Program-made: the position numbers and the translations under genes
Shown here: one piece after another, positions 26,112 through 34,923 of the stretch
Layout: each line of letters opens with the position of its first letter
Numbering within the stretch: the stretch's first letter is position 1
Assembly: GCA_022821965.1 (NCBI GenBank)
Contig: JAJECN010000015.1
Location: forward strand, 180,785-244,784
DNA: 64,000 nucleotides
Direction: 5' to 3'
Source of the DNA: Candidatus Poribacteria bacterium
GTDB lineage: Bacteria > Poribacteria > WGA-4E > WGA-3G
Notes under the pieces: generated by a model
What the model was told of the DNA's origin: nothing
The model's input: the letters and a program-made list of their open reading frames with translations, nothing else
The model's database searches: none

Positions 26112-26999
26112 GTGAAAATAAAACGCTCATGTCTTATAATTGTCGGGCTTTTTCTTGCTGTCTGTAGTAATTTCGCTGTCGCCGAGATTAGCAAAGCAGC
26201 CCAACAAGTCCTCACCACTATAGAATGGGTCTCTATCCCCGAAGGCACCTTTCTGATGGGTTCAACCCCTGAAGAGGCGAAAGCCGCTTATGAGGATGCC
26301 AAACTGCGCAGCTCCATGTTGGAACAGCATACCTTTGATGCCGAATTACCACAGCATCAGGTCTACCTGAGTGCTTATGAAATCTCTCGGTATGAGATCA
26401 CCAACGCGCAATACCGTGCCTTCATTGAGGCGACAAATCGTCCTACGCCGCGCGGGCACAATGGCGAAAAGACCTGGGAAGATGAAACGCTCAACGGCGA
26501 TACGCAACCCGTTGTTGGTGTGACATGGTTCGACGCACAGGCTTTCGCTGAATGGATCGGTGGTAGCCTACCGACTGAGGCACAGTGGGAACGCGCAGCA
26601 CGCGGTACAGCGGCACGAACATATCCGTGGGGGAATACACCACCAAAAGCGCGCCAGCACGCCAACTTCGCACGCCGCTATAACCGTCCGATGCCGGTCG
26701 GACAGTTCCCGAAAGGTGAATCTCCGAACGGTATCGCAGACCTTGCTGGAAATGTGTGGGAGTGGTGCCTTGATGAATATAGCCTGACAGCATACCAGCG
26801 AAACAACGGAGAGGTGTCCCGGAATCCGATCAATCTCCGCTTCCGAGATGTGCTTCGTGCAAGAGTTATCCGTGGCGGTGCGTGGGATGTCGGCAGTGCC
26901 TTCCTCCGTTCAGGCTTACGGTTCAAATTCTACCCGTTGGACTCGACACATACCATCGGGTTTCGGATTGTCCGTCCACGTCCAGAAATAAAAAACTAA
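26112..26999 (+). CDS. Exported FGE/SUMF1-like protein lacking catalytic cysteine pair
   Basis: 295 residues, GTG start with AAGGA 6 nt upstream. A signal peptide is followed by a formylglycine-generating-enzyme (SUMF1, PF03781) fold: WVSIPEGTFLMGST, YEISRYEITNAQYRAFIEAT, VVGVTWFDAQAFAEWIG, LPTEAQWERAARG, GIADLAGNVWEWCLDEY and RVIRGGAWDVGS. True FGEs carry catalytic Cys residues after the RGGS/W motif. None is present here (FLRSGLRFKFYP), so sulfatase activation is unlikely. Many such homologues act as binding or oxygenase-like modules. It is exported and lies 15 bp before the CRTAC1-like gene. Confidence 0.92.
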   Translation: MKIKRSCLIIVGLFLAVCSNFAVAEISKAAQQVLTTIEWVSIPEGTFLMGSTPEEAKAAYEDAKLRSSMLEQHTFDAELPQHQVYLSAYEISRYEITNAQYRAFIEATNRPTPRGHNGEKTWEDETLNGDTQPVVGVTWFDAQAFAEWIGGSLPTEAQWERAARGTAARTYPWGNTPPKARQHANFARRYNRPMPVGQFPKGESPNGIADLAGNVWEWCLDEYSLTAYQRNNGEVSRNPINLRFRDVLRARVIRGGAWDVGSAFLRSGLRFKFYPLDSTHTIGFRIVRPRPEIKN

Positions 27000-27014
27000 C
27001 CGCCTACCACTATT

Positions 27015-28670
27015 ATGTTCCAACCTAAACACTGTTTGTCCGGTTTGTTGATCCTTTTTCTTTTCATGTTTTCACCGCTCGGTAGCACTGCACCCTATTT
27101 CCGTGATGTAACCGATACCATGAAACTTGACTTTCGGCATATCAACGGGTTTTCTGTGGAACGGCGACTCGTTGAAACGATGGGCAGCGGCGGTGCGCTC
27201 TTTGACTTCGATAACGACGACGATCTCGACCTCTATCTCGTTCAAGGCAATTCGCTCTCACCATCAACAGAACCGCCACCCAAAAATCGACTCTATCGCA
27301 ACGACAGGGGTATCTTTGTTGACATCACAGCATCAGCAAACGTCGGCGATGCCAGTTACGGACTCGGTGCTGTCGCAGCGGATTACGATGGTGACGGGAA
27401 CCGCGACCTGTACATAACGAACTTAGGAAAAAATGTGCTCTACCGTAACAACGGCGATGGCACGTTCACAGATGTAACCGAGAAAGCACAGGTTGGTTGT
27501 CCGCTGCTGAGCGCGAGTGCAGCGTTCGCTGACATTGACAGGGACGGCGACTTAGATCTCTATGTGTGTAACTACGTCGAGTACGCGCTGGAGACCGACA
27601 TCCCCTGCTATTACAAAAACACCCTACGTATCTACTGCGGTCCCAACGAATATCACGGCATCGCCGATGTGCTCTACCGCAACAACGGCGACGGCACCTT
27701 CACAGATATTACAAAATCGGCAGGTGTCTATGAACCGACGACACGTGGATTGGGTGTCGTCTTCACCGACGTAAACAACGACGGTTGGGTGGATATCTAT
27801 GTTGCAAACGATATGTCTCCGAATACGCTTTTTATGAATCAAGGCGACGGCACCTTTCGAGAGGAGGGCGTGCTTCGCGGTGTCGCTTACAACGGTGACG
27901 GCTTAGCGAACGGCTCAATGGGTATAGACGCAGCGGATTATGACAATGATGGGGATATTGATCTCTGGGTATCGAATTTCTCTTTGGAGGCGAACTGTCT
28001 CATGCAGAACGATGGCAGCGGCTACTTTGAAGATGTGACGTTTGACACAAATCTCGCCGATCCCTCTTTCTATTCACTCGGCTTCGGCACCCGTTTCATC
28101 GATTTTGATAACGACGGTTGGTTGGATTTGCTCGTTGGGAATGGGCACATCTGGGATAACGTCAAACAGATTGACGCGAAAATGAGCTACGCACAGCCTG
28201 TCCAGCTGTTTCACAATCAGGGCGGCACGCCACAGAACCATACCGGCTTCACCGAGATTACCGCTGAAGCGGGATTGGATAAAACGCATTATGTCGTACG
28301 CGGAATGCTCTTTGGGGATATAGATACAGATGGAGATGTAGATGTCGTCCTTTGCCAATCGAACCGTCCAACGGTTATTCTTAGCAACGAGGTTGGCAAT
28401 GCGAATGCGTGGCTAACAGTGAAGTTGATAGGGACAGATGGCAACACGGATGCGATTGGCGCGCAAGTTCAGCTGGAAGCAAGGGGCATGACGTTCTTAC
28501 GGGAGGTCATCTGCGGTGCAAGTTATCTGTCGGGCAACGACCTTCGTATCTGCTTCGGATTAGGCAGTGCCGCACGCGTAGATAACCTCCAGATTCGTTG
28601 GCACAACGGGAACGTTCAAGAATTGGGTGAATTACCGATTCGGCAGTCTATCACATTTTCACAACATTGA
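27015..28670 (+). CDS. Secreted CRTAC1-like FG-GAP/VCBS repeat protein with ASPIC/UnbV domain
   Basis: 551 residues. Signal peptide, then a beta-propeller of FG-GAP/VCBS repeats with calcium-type loops (FDFDNDDDLDLYLVQGNS, DYDGDGNRDLYITNLGKN, DIDRDGDLDLYVCNYVEYA). The C-terminus resembles ASPIC/UnbV (PF07593), with ASYLSGNDLRICFGLG and LQIRWHNGNVQELG. Probably an extracellular calcium-binding adhesion or polymer-binding protein. It is transcribed after the FGE-like gene with little space, consistent with an operon from 24924. Confidence 0.93.
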   Translation: MFQPKHCLSGLLILFLFMFSPLGSTAPYFRDVTDTMKLDFRHINGFSVERRLVETMGSGGALFDFDNDDDLDLYLVQGNSLSPSTEPPPKNRLYRNDRGIFVDITASANVGDASYGLGAVAADYDGDGNRDLYITNLGKNVLYRNNGDGTFTDVTEKAQVGCPLLSASAAFADIDRDGDLDLYVCNYVEYALETDIPCYYKNTLRIYCGPNEYHGIADVLYRNNGDGTFTDITKSAGVYEPTTRGLGVVFTDVNNDGWVDIYVANDMSPNTLFMNQGDGTFREEGVLRGVAYNGDGLANGSMGIDAADYDNDGDIDLWVSNFSLEANCLMQNDGSGYFEDVTFDTNLADPSFYSLGFGTRFIDFDNDGWLDLLVGNGHIWDNVKQIDAKMSYAQPVQLFHNQGGTPQNHTGFTEITAEAGLDKTHYVVRGMLFGDIDTDGDVDVVLCQSNRPTVILSNEVGNANAWLTVKLIGTDGNTDAIGAQVQLEARGMTFLREVICGASYLSGNDLRICFGLGSAARVDNLQIRWHNGNVQELGELPIRQSITFSQH

Positions 28671-28835
28671 CACTTTTCGTTGTTGATACTACAATGGACG
28701 ATAAGGTAGAATTAGGAGATGGCTATTTTTTCAAGGTCCAAGGTGTGTAGCCCGTAACGTAGTGGAGGGCGGATATACGGAAAGGAACGTGAAGTTTCTA
28801 ATTCACCTGACCGAACCGCAAGGTAAATTAAAAAT

Positions 28836-29183
28836 ATGAAGATTGTTGAAGAGAGAGAAGCGTGGATCCACACGCAATTCATCCTTGATAGTTTTTTCAT
28901 CACGGCGCAGGAATGCCGACAGATTTCTATGAATGTCGAACCGGAATTAGGGCAACTTGGACTCCAGTATGGGCTGATGTATGACATCGCGCCTTCAAAA
29001 CACCGCGCCATCGTCGTCCTTGAATGTATACCGTTTGACTCGGTCAAAGCGATGGTGAAAAACTTGATTAACGATGTAATCAAAGATTTTCCTGTCCGAC
29101 TTCCTGAACAGCGGAATGTTGTCACTAATATCACCGTCGCGGACAGCGAAACGGAGGCTAATGACCGAGTCCCGGTGCAGTAA
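28836..29183 (+). CDS. Small hypothetical protein
   Basis: 115 residues, no family recognised. The ribosome site is weak (AAGG about 14 nt upstream). It contains a plausible alternating pattern (MYDIAPSKHRAIVVLECIPF followed by VKAMVKNLINDVIKDF), which suggests a small alpha/beta domain. The 3' end overlaps the convergent enolase-superfamily gene by 26 bp. It may be real but is poorly supported. Confidence 0.45.
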   Translation: MKIVEEREAWIHTQFILDSFFITAQECRQISMNVEPELGQLGLQYGLMYDIAPSKHRAIVVLECIPFDSVKAMVKNLINDVIKDFPVRLPEQRNVVTNITVADSETEANDRVPVQ

Positions 29184-30510
29184 GAACCTGTGTTCCAACA
29201 GTGCCATCGGTGATGTTGAAAATCGAAGGAAATTCGTCTCGCCAACCGTCATTCGCACTTGGACAAAATTGACGAGCGTTGCCCTCAATAGCCGTTACAC
29301 CGGGGATGCGCGCGGCGAGTCCAGCGGAGTGTAAAAACGATGCACCCGGACACGTCAAGTCCTGCACAGCGAGGAACATATCGTATTCCGCGGCGGCAGC
29401 ACCCATCAACAACGCCTGAGACTGCCCTTTACACGCTTTGAGTGCAACACCGGAATACCCTTGCTCACGTGCCAACAGAAAGGTCTCGAAGTCAGTCAGC
29501 GATTCGTCTATCACCACCGGTTTTATCTCGGCGGCTTTGTGCATCTTATTTTCTGGATGCGCCTTCAAATCCCGATCCGTCGGTTGTTCGATATAGGCGA
29601 GGCGTTGGAAAGCGGCGGGTTCCGCTTCCTGAATCTGGTTGAGGAATGCCAATAGATATTCAACGTCCTGACAGGTTTCGTTGAAATCAGCAGAGTAATG
29701 CCAAGTATCAATACCGCGTTTCGCCTGCGTTTCCGCCGTGACGTTATCGATTGCGAGGACGCGTGCAACGTCCCACGCTAAATCATCGCCGTTGAGTTTA
29801 ATTTTCAAGTGCGTCAACCCATCAGCGACAATCCATTCGGGGAGCGTTTCCGGTAGACCGTCATTGAGACGTTCTGCGATATCCGCGTCGGTAAGTGGGT
29901 CCAATGCACCAATGAGATGATAGAGGGGCATGTTAGGTTTCGGTTGGCGTGCGGTATATTGGTCCAGATATTTGCCTGTGAACTGTTCGTTCAAAAAATG
30001 AGATAAATCCGCCTCAATAAAGTCTTTGCCCAATCCGTCGTAGCTGTTGATGCCATTTGCCTTTCCGAATGCATCGTGAATCGCAGCATCAATCGGACTC
30101 GTTGTAACGACAGTGCAGAGTTTCGGCATCGGTGACGCAAGTTGCATAGCGTCGGACAACTCATCGGCAATCCGTAAAAATTCGGGTTCAAGCACTTCGG
30201 AGAGTTCAAGCGGATGCGCACACAGTTCACAATCTTGTGTGGTCGTTACCGCCAATTCAGCAAGTTTTTTCATCGCTGCGAGACTCTCGTCGAAAGGCAC
30301 ATAGCGTGGTGGGAATGCCCAGACGTTACCGAGCGGCATGGAACCTTTACCTTCTGCCGCTTTTCCGTCGCGTGTCTGAACTTGCATACGGACGTTAAAA
30401 AGGACGCAATGATCTGTCGGCACGCCGCCGAACTTGAGTGGAGTTCGGTATTGGTGTTCTTCAAAGTCGTAATGAACGTCAAGGATGCGGATATCCGTAG
30501 GTTTTGGCAT
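29158..30510 (-). CDS. Enolase-superfamily (mandelate racemase/muconate lactonising) enzyme
   Basis: 450 residues from the ATG at 30510 (GAGG 5 nt upstream, better than an earlier ATG at 30543 that has no ribosome site). The C-terminal barrel shows the superfamily pattern: LKIKLNG (catalytic Lys pair region), WHYSADFNE (metal Asp), AYIEQPTDR (metal Glu), VVIDESLTD and ALKACKGQSQ on later strands. Likely an acid-sugar dehydratase or racemase; the substrate cannot be told. Cytosolic. The gene is divergent from the SHMT-like gene at 30617, with 106 bp between starts. Confidence 0.9.
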   Translation of the reverse strand: MPKPTDIRILDVHYDFEEHQYRTPLKFGGVPTDHCVLFNVRMQVQTRDGKAAEGKGSMPLGNVWAFPPRYVPFDESLAAMKKLAELAVTTTQDCELCAHPLELSEVLEPEFLRIADELSDAMQLASPMPKLCTVVTTSPIDAAIHDAFGKANGINSYDGLGKDFIEADLSHFLNEQFTGKYLDQYTARQPKPNMPLYHLIGALDPLTDADIAERLNDGLPETLPEWIVADGLTHLKIKLNGDDLAWDVARVLAIDNVTAETQAKRGIDTWHYSADFNETCQDVEYLLAFLNQIQEAEPAAFQRLAYIEQPTDRDLKAHPENKMHKAAEIKPVVIDESLTDFETFLLAREQGYSGVALKACKGQSQALLMGAAAAEYDMFLAVQDLTCPGASFLHSAGLAARIPGVTAIEGNARQFCPSANDGWRDEFPSIFNITDGTVGTQVLTAPGLGH

Positions 30511-30616
30511 GATTTCCTCGTTGCAATGTGTGTTTTCTTTCATCGTAACTTATTTCTCACGGCACGTCAAGCAATTTCTCTGCCCCTTGCGCTACAACTA
30601 AACGGAGGTTCTTTCA

Positions 30617-31855
30617 ATGACGCATAACGCAAAGGTTCAAAAACTCACTTCACTTCTCGATAAACATCAAGCATATCGGGACACCTGTCTTAATCTCATC
30701 GCTTCAGAGAACACACCTTCGCCGTTGGTAGAAGAACTTTTTGACGAACGCTTGGCGCGGCGGTATGGGAATTATTCTGGTGTTGACATTTACCAACGGA
30801 ATTACAAAGGCAACCGCTATATTGCCGAAATAGAGGGATACACACAGGCGTTAGCAAAGGAACTTTTCGGCGCAGCTTATGTCGATTTCCGCCCACTGTC
30901 AGGGAACATCGCAGGGATTGCAACAACGTTTGCGTTGGCAAAGCCGGGCGATACAGCGTTAGAGGTTCATAACGGACACCACTATGTCCAAAAACTCCTC
31001 TCCTCACCCCTCAAAATAGAATTAGAGTCGATTCCGATTCCGTGGGACGGACGGCGTTCAAACATTGATCTCGATGCTACGCTTGCACTGATTGCGAAAC
31101 ACAAACCCAGTATTATTAACATCGGCTCTGGCGTGTTTCTCTTTCCGCAGCCTGTACGGGAGTTGAAGGCGGCGATGCGCCAAGCGAACCCAGATTCCTA
31201 TCTCATCTACGATGCCTCACACGTTATTGGACTCATCGCCGGTAGACGATTTCAGTCGCCCTTTGACGAAGGCGCGGATGTGATTATTTCCAGCACGCAT
31301 AAGACACTTGCAGGACCGCAGGGTGGAATGGTGCTAACCAACGATGCATCTATTGCTGAGCGGGTTGCGCGGGGTGTTTATCCGTTGCTGATGAGCAATC
31401 ACCACCTGAACCGATTGCCAGCATTAGCAGGGACATTTATAGAGTGGATGGAATGCGGTGAGGCACAAGCGGATGCGATTGTTGCAAACGCAAAGGCACT
31501 CGGTCAAGCGTTGTCAGAACGCGGTGTTCCAATGCTCGGTGCTGATCTCGGTTTCACGGAATCGCATACCTTGATACTGATTGTAGATAAGTATGGAGAA
31601 GGCAGCGCGCTCGCAAACCATCTGGAGGCGTGCCATATTATTGCAGGCGCAGCGGGATTGGCACCGGAAGTCGGAACGTCTGGATTACGCATGGGTGTTC
31701 AAGAAGTCACCCGATGGGGCATGACACCCGCGGATGCACCGGACATCGCAGAATGTATTGTCTCAGCACTCTCTGGCGGGACCCCTGAAGAACTCAAGCC
31801 GAAGGTCGAAAAAGTCGCGAGCCGTTTCGATACAATCCAGTTCACAGTCAATTGA
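30617..31855 (+). CDS. Serine hydroxymethyltransferase-like PLP enzyme
   Basis: 412 residues of fold-type I PLP enzyme. The SHMT signatures are clear: LNLIASENTPSPLV at the N-terminus, YQRNYKGNRYIAEIE, DASHVIGLIAGRRFQSP and the PLP-lysine motif SSTHKTLAGPQGG. In canonical GlyA the last motif is TTHKTLRGPRGG. The sequence diverges from house-keeping GlyA, so it may act as a specialised aldolase or glycine/serine enzyme in the same pathway as its divergent neighbour. GGAGG lies upstream of the ATG. Confidence 0.85.
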   Translation: MTHNAKVQKLTSLLDKHQAYRDTCLNLIASENTPSPLVEELFDERLARRYGNYSGVDIYQRNYKGNRYIAEIEGYTQALAKELFGAAYVDFRPLSGNIAGIATTFALAKPGDTALEVHNGHHYVQKLLSSPLKIELESIPIPWDGRRSNIDLDATLALIAKHKPSIINIGSGVFLFPQPVRELKAAMRQANPDSYLIYDASHVIGLIAGRRFQSPFDEGADVIISSTHKTLAGPQGGMVLTNDASIAERVARGVYPLLMSNHHLNRLPALAGTFIEWMECGEAQADAIVANAKALGQALSERGVPMLGADLGFTESHTLILIVDKYGEGSALANHLEACHIIAGAAGLAPEVGTSGLRMGVQEVTRWGMTPADAPDIAECIVSALSGGTPEELKPKVEKVASRFDTIQFTVN

Positions 31856-31861
31856 GAACAG

Positions 31862-31892
31862 AAAAAACATAGGCGCGGTTTTGAACCGCGCC
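31862..31892 (-). terminator. Rho-independent terminator for the TolB-like gene
   Basis: On the minus strand GGCGCGGTT / AACCGCGCC forms a 9-bp stem with a 3-nt loop followed by TATGTTTTTTC. It lies between two convergent genes and may also stop plus-strand transcripts. Confidence 0.75.
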
Positions 31893-31936
31893 GAATTGGT
31901 TGAAAGAGAGAATTTGCTTTCGTTTCTAAAAGTAAA

Positions 31937-32965
31937 CTATTTCCGTTTCAATTTTCCCCACATTGTGGTTAACAATTCTACATTGGGTTGAACAGACAGC
32001 GTCCTCGGATCAAACCAATCTGCACTACTATTACGCCCTGTGTCGGTGAGTTGTTCTGGCTTACCACCCTCTACAGGAATTTTGAAAATCTGATATTGAT
32101 TTAATTGATTACCGACTTGCTGTTTATAAAGAAGTTCGTCTCCAAGCGGTGACCATGCTGGTTCGAGCGCATAAGGTCCCTCTTCAGAAACGATTTGTCT
32201 AAACTCACCTCTATCGCGCGCTGCAACATAGATAGTTTGTGCATCAAACACCTGTTTTCCCCATTTGTCATGGACCCATTTTGCCCATAAGTCCCTGTTC
32301 ATCCAAGAAAAGGAAAGCCGCGCTCCGTCCGGCGACCAGGCTGGATTTTCCATTATTGGCAAGTGTTTCGCATATAGCGTCCGCATCGCACCGCTGTTTA
32401 GATTGACGACACGAAGCTGTCGACTGTTAGGTAAGCGCATGCCGAATTTTTCTGCTGCTCCTGCCACAATATAGACTATTTCTGACCCATCGGGCGACCA
32501 GGCTGGATTTCCACCATCTTCCCCTGTATGAGCAATTTTTTCAACTGTTTTTCCATCTATTGTGGCAATATAGATAGCCCATTCATCAGGCCGCAGATAA
32601 GCAATCTGTTTACCGTCGGGTGACCATGTCGGATGGAGTCTGTTTGCCGATTTTGCAAACACTTTTCGGACACTCTTTCCATCCGCAGCCATGAGGTAGA
32701 GGTCCCTATCTCCGTCACGGTTAGAGTTGAAAAGAATCTGCTCACCTGTCGGGGACCAAACTGGATCAAAATCGGCAGCAGGGTGCTTGGTTAAATTTAC
32801 CTGCTGACTGCCATCCGGATTCATGACATAGATTTCACTATTTCCATCGCGGTTCGATGTGAATACGATTTTTGCAGTCGAGGGTGCTTTTGCCCATGTA
32901 GTTAAACTGCTGTCGAACAGTAAGAAACTGATACAACAGAACAAGGCAAAAAATCTAACGCTCAT
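31937..32965 (-). CDS. Secreted TolB-like (PD40) propeller with TWGxLK tag, paralogue of the sigma-factor sensor domain
   Basis: 342 residues from the ATG at 32965 (AAAGGAG upstream). A signal peptide ends near WAKA. The propeller has PD40 repeats (FTSNRDGNSEIYVMNPDGS, WSPTGEQILFNSNRDGDRD). It aligns block for block with residues 265-550 of the sigma factor encoded upstream, including the shared end (NSSADWFDP against NSGADWFGP). It then continues into VQPNVELLTTMWGKLKRK, a variant of the tag with one extra residue. The gene lies 47 bp after the sigma-factor gene on the same strand. It may compete for, or present, the same ligand. Confidence 0.88.
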   Translation of the reverse strand: MSVRFFALFCCISFLLFDSSLTTWAKAPSTAKIVFTSNRDGNSEIYVMNPDGSQQVNLTKHPAADFDPVWSPTGEQILFNSNRDGDRDLYLMAADGKSVRKVFAKSANRLHPTWSPDGKQIAYLRPDEWAIYIATIDGKTVEKIAHTGEDGGNPAWSPDGSEIVYIVAGAAEKFGMRLPNSRQLRVVNLNSGAMRTLYAKHLPIMENPAWSPDGARLSFSWMNRDLWAKWVHDKWGKQVFDAQTIYVAARDRGEFRQIVSEEGPYALEPAWSPLGDELLYKQQVGNQLNQYQIFKIPVEGGKPEQLTDTGRNSSADWFDPRTLSVQPNVELLTTMWGKLKRK

Positions 32966-33012
32966 AGTTTTCTCCTTTCGGATTCGGAATTCTTCATTTT
33001 CATAAAAACTGA

Positions 33013-34692
33013 CTATTTCTCCTGGGGATGGACAGGCAACACCAGAGGTCCAAACCAATCCGCACCGCTATTGCTACCTATATGTGTCAACTGGGTTTTC
33101 CTACCGCTGTCTACATTAATTTTGAAAAGTTGCCTGATGTCTCCAATTTCTGGTAGATGAATTCCCTGATGGTAAATAATTTCATTTCCGTGTGGAGACC
33201 AGGTCGGATGAAGCGCGTCCGGTCCTTTTTCTGATACGAGTTGACGCAAATTACTACCATCTCGGTTGATAACATAGATGGTTTCTTCATCCTGCCAGTT
33301 CGCTGCGTCTATAAAATCTGATATGGTTCTGAATTTATGTAAGACGAAAGCGATTTGATCTCCATCCGGAGACCAGGTGGGGTAACTCTTATATGGATAC
33401 GTCTCTAATTGCGCCAGAACAACCTTCTGTTTGAGGGTCTGGACATCAAGGAGGCGAAGTTCATAGCCCTGCTTTCGCCAAAGATAGATAAAGGCAATTT
33501 CTGTTCCATCTGGAGACCAAGCGGGATCTCCGACACTTCCGAAGCCAGTCTCCGTCATAGGCACGACGGATTTGTCATCTAACCTTATAATGTAAAGCAC
33601 ACCGTCGTGTACAGACGCAATCCGTTTTCCATCGGGTGCCCATGTTGCCGGGGATCTGCTGTACCAATTATCAAGAACTTTTCTGATATTATTTCCCTCT
33701 GCGTCCATGAGATAAAGGCTTGATTCTTTTCCTTCTTCTCGGAAGGAGACAAACAGAATTTGTTCGCCTGTCGGAGACCAAGCTGGGTGAAGATCATGTG
33801 CCGCGTCTCTTGTAAGATTCACAGGATCGCTGCCATCGGGGTTCATCGTCCAGATATCCCAATTCCCATCTCGATTGGAGGCAAATGCAACTTTCCCCGC
33901 TTTCGGTGCGATCATTGCGTCGGAATCTTCGGAGCCGGAGGGCAACCCAAAACGGTTTAAGGAGTAATATCCGATACCCAGCACCAATAGTGCCACAACA
34001 AAAATAGATGCAGCGATTGCCCACGGTGGGAACGGTTGACTTCCACCAGTAGAAGCCGTAGGTGTGATGTGCGAAACCTCACGCATGATGTTCTCAGTAA
34101 AATTCGGCGCAATTTGGAAACCACTTAAAGCTTCTCGAACCATCGGTTCCTCTCTCTTCAAACGCTGCTGCGCACGACGGAGCCGACTTTTAATCGTCCC
34201 TACTGATGTCCCTAAAAACTCGCTGATCTCCTCATGCGTCATTTCTCCAAAGTAGTGGAGCGTAATGACAGTGCGTTCCTTATCTCGTAGTTTTGCAAGC
34301 AACTTTTCGACGACCTCGCGCTGTGCTTCTGCTGTCATTTGCTCGTTCTCCTGAATCACATACCCTGAATACGTTGCTTTTTCTAATTGCGCGTGGCTCG
34401 TGTCTTCAAGAGACTGTGTGGACAAACGCTTCTTACGTAGCCATGCAATACAGCCGCGTGTAGCGATCACAGACAGCCAGCGGGCAAATCGGTGCGGTTT
34501 CTTCAACGTTGCCAACTCCTTATACGCTTTCAGGAAGGCATCCTGCGTAATCTCTTCAGCAATGTGGAAATCTCCAACCTTCCGCCACACAAGTGCATGA
34601 ACCGGCTTTTGGTATTTTCTAACGAGTATAGCGAAAGCGTTCTCATCGCCTCCAAGGACGCGTTGAATCAGTTCAACATCCTCGTTTTTCAT
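33013..34692 (-). CDS. Transmembrane ECF sigma factor with extracytoplasmic TolB-like propeller
   Basis: 559 residues. Region 2 of an ECF sigma-70 factor covers about 10-90 (ITQDAFLKAYKEL, RFARWLSVIATR). Region 4 covers about 125-180 (VITLHYFGEMTHEEISEFLG, GTIKSRLRRAQQRLKR). A single membrane helix spans about 223-244 (PPWAIAASIFVVALLVLGI). Residues 265-550 form a PD40/TolB-like propeller outside the cytoplasm. Signal sensing and promoter recognition are thus in one polypeptide, without a separate anti-sigma factor. ECF factors with C-terminal extensions are known from Planctomycetes. Regulation probably requires proteolytic release or a conformational change, which is inferred. GGAG lies 7 nt before the ATG. 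Confidence 0.93.
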   Translation of the reverse strand: MKNEDVELIQRVLGGDENAFAILVRKYQKPVHALVWRKVGDFHIAEEITQDAFLKAYKELATLKKPHRFARWLSVIATRGCIAWLRKKRLSTQSLEDTSHAQLEKATYSGYVIQENEQMTAEAQREVVEKLLAKLRDKERTVITLHYFGEMTHEEISEFLGTSVGTIKSRLRRAQQRLKREEPMVREALSGFQIAPNFTENIMREVSHITPTASTGGSQPFPPWAIAASIFVVALLVLGIGYYSLNRFGLPSGSEDSDAMIAPKAGKVAFASNRDGNWDIWTMNPDGSDPVNLTRDAAHDLHPAWSPTGEQILFVSFREEGKESSLYLMDAEGNNIRKVLDNWYSRSPATWAPDGKRIASVHDGVLYIIRLDDKSVVPMTETGFGSVGDPAWSPDGTEIAFIYLWRKQGYELRLLDVQTLKQKVVLAQLETYPYKSYPTWSPDGDQIAFVLHKFRTISDFIDAANWQDEETIYVINRDGSNLRQLVSEKGPDALHPTWSPHGNEIIYHQGIHLPEIGDIRQLFKINVDSGRKTQLTHIGSNSGADWFGPLVLPVHPQEK

Positions 34693-34846
34693 TGGTCATC
34701 TCCAGAAACGGATAATTTCATAATTTCGCAATCAAACATATAGTGACGCGACTTACGGATAAAATAGATGCATAATTCCGCAAAAAAACGGGAGAAATTT
34801 ATAAAAAACTAAAAAATTAAACGTCTCTCTAAAGATTTAATTTTAC

Positions 34847-34876
34847 TTGACATTTAATAATATAATAGGGTAAAAT
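34847..34876 (+). promoter_or_regulatory. Sigma-70-type promoter of the ankyrin gene
   Basis: TTGACA, 18-bp spacer, TAAAAT in an AT-rich divergent spacer, 47 nt before the ATG; AAAGGAAA follows as ribosome site. Confidence 0.6.
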
Positions 34877-34923
34877 AGTTAAAGAATATTTAGCAAAAAC
34901 ATGTATAGAAAAAGGAAATTTTT

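Noticed and set aside
28712-29245. 177-residue minus-strand frame
   Set aside because: Overlaps two better-supported genes and its composition is unlike a protein.
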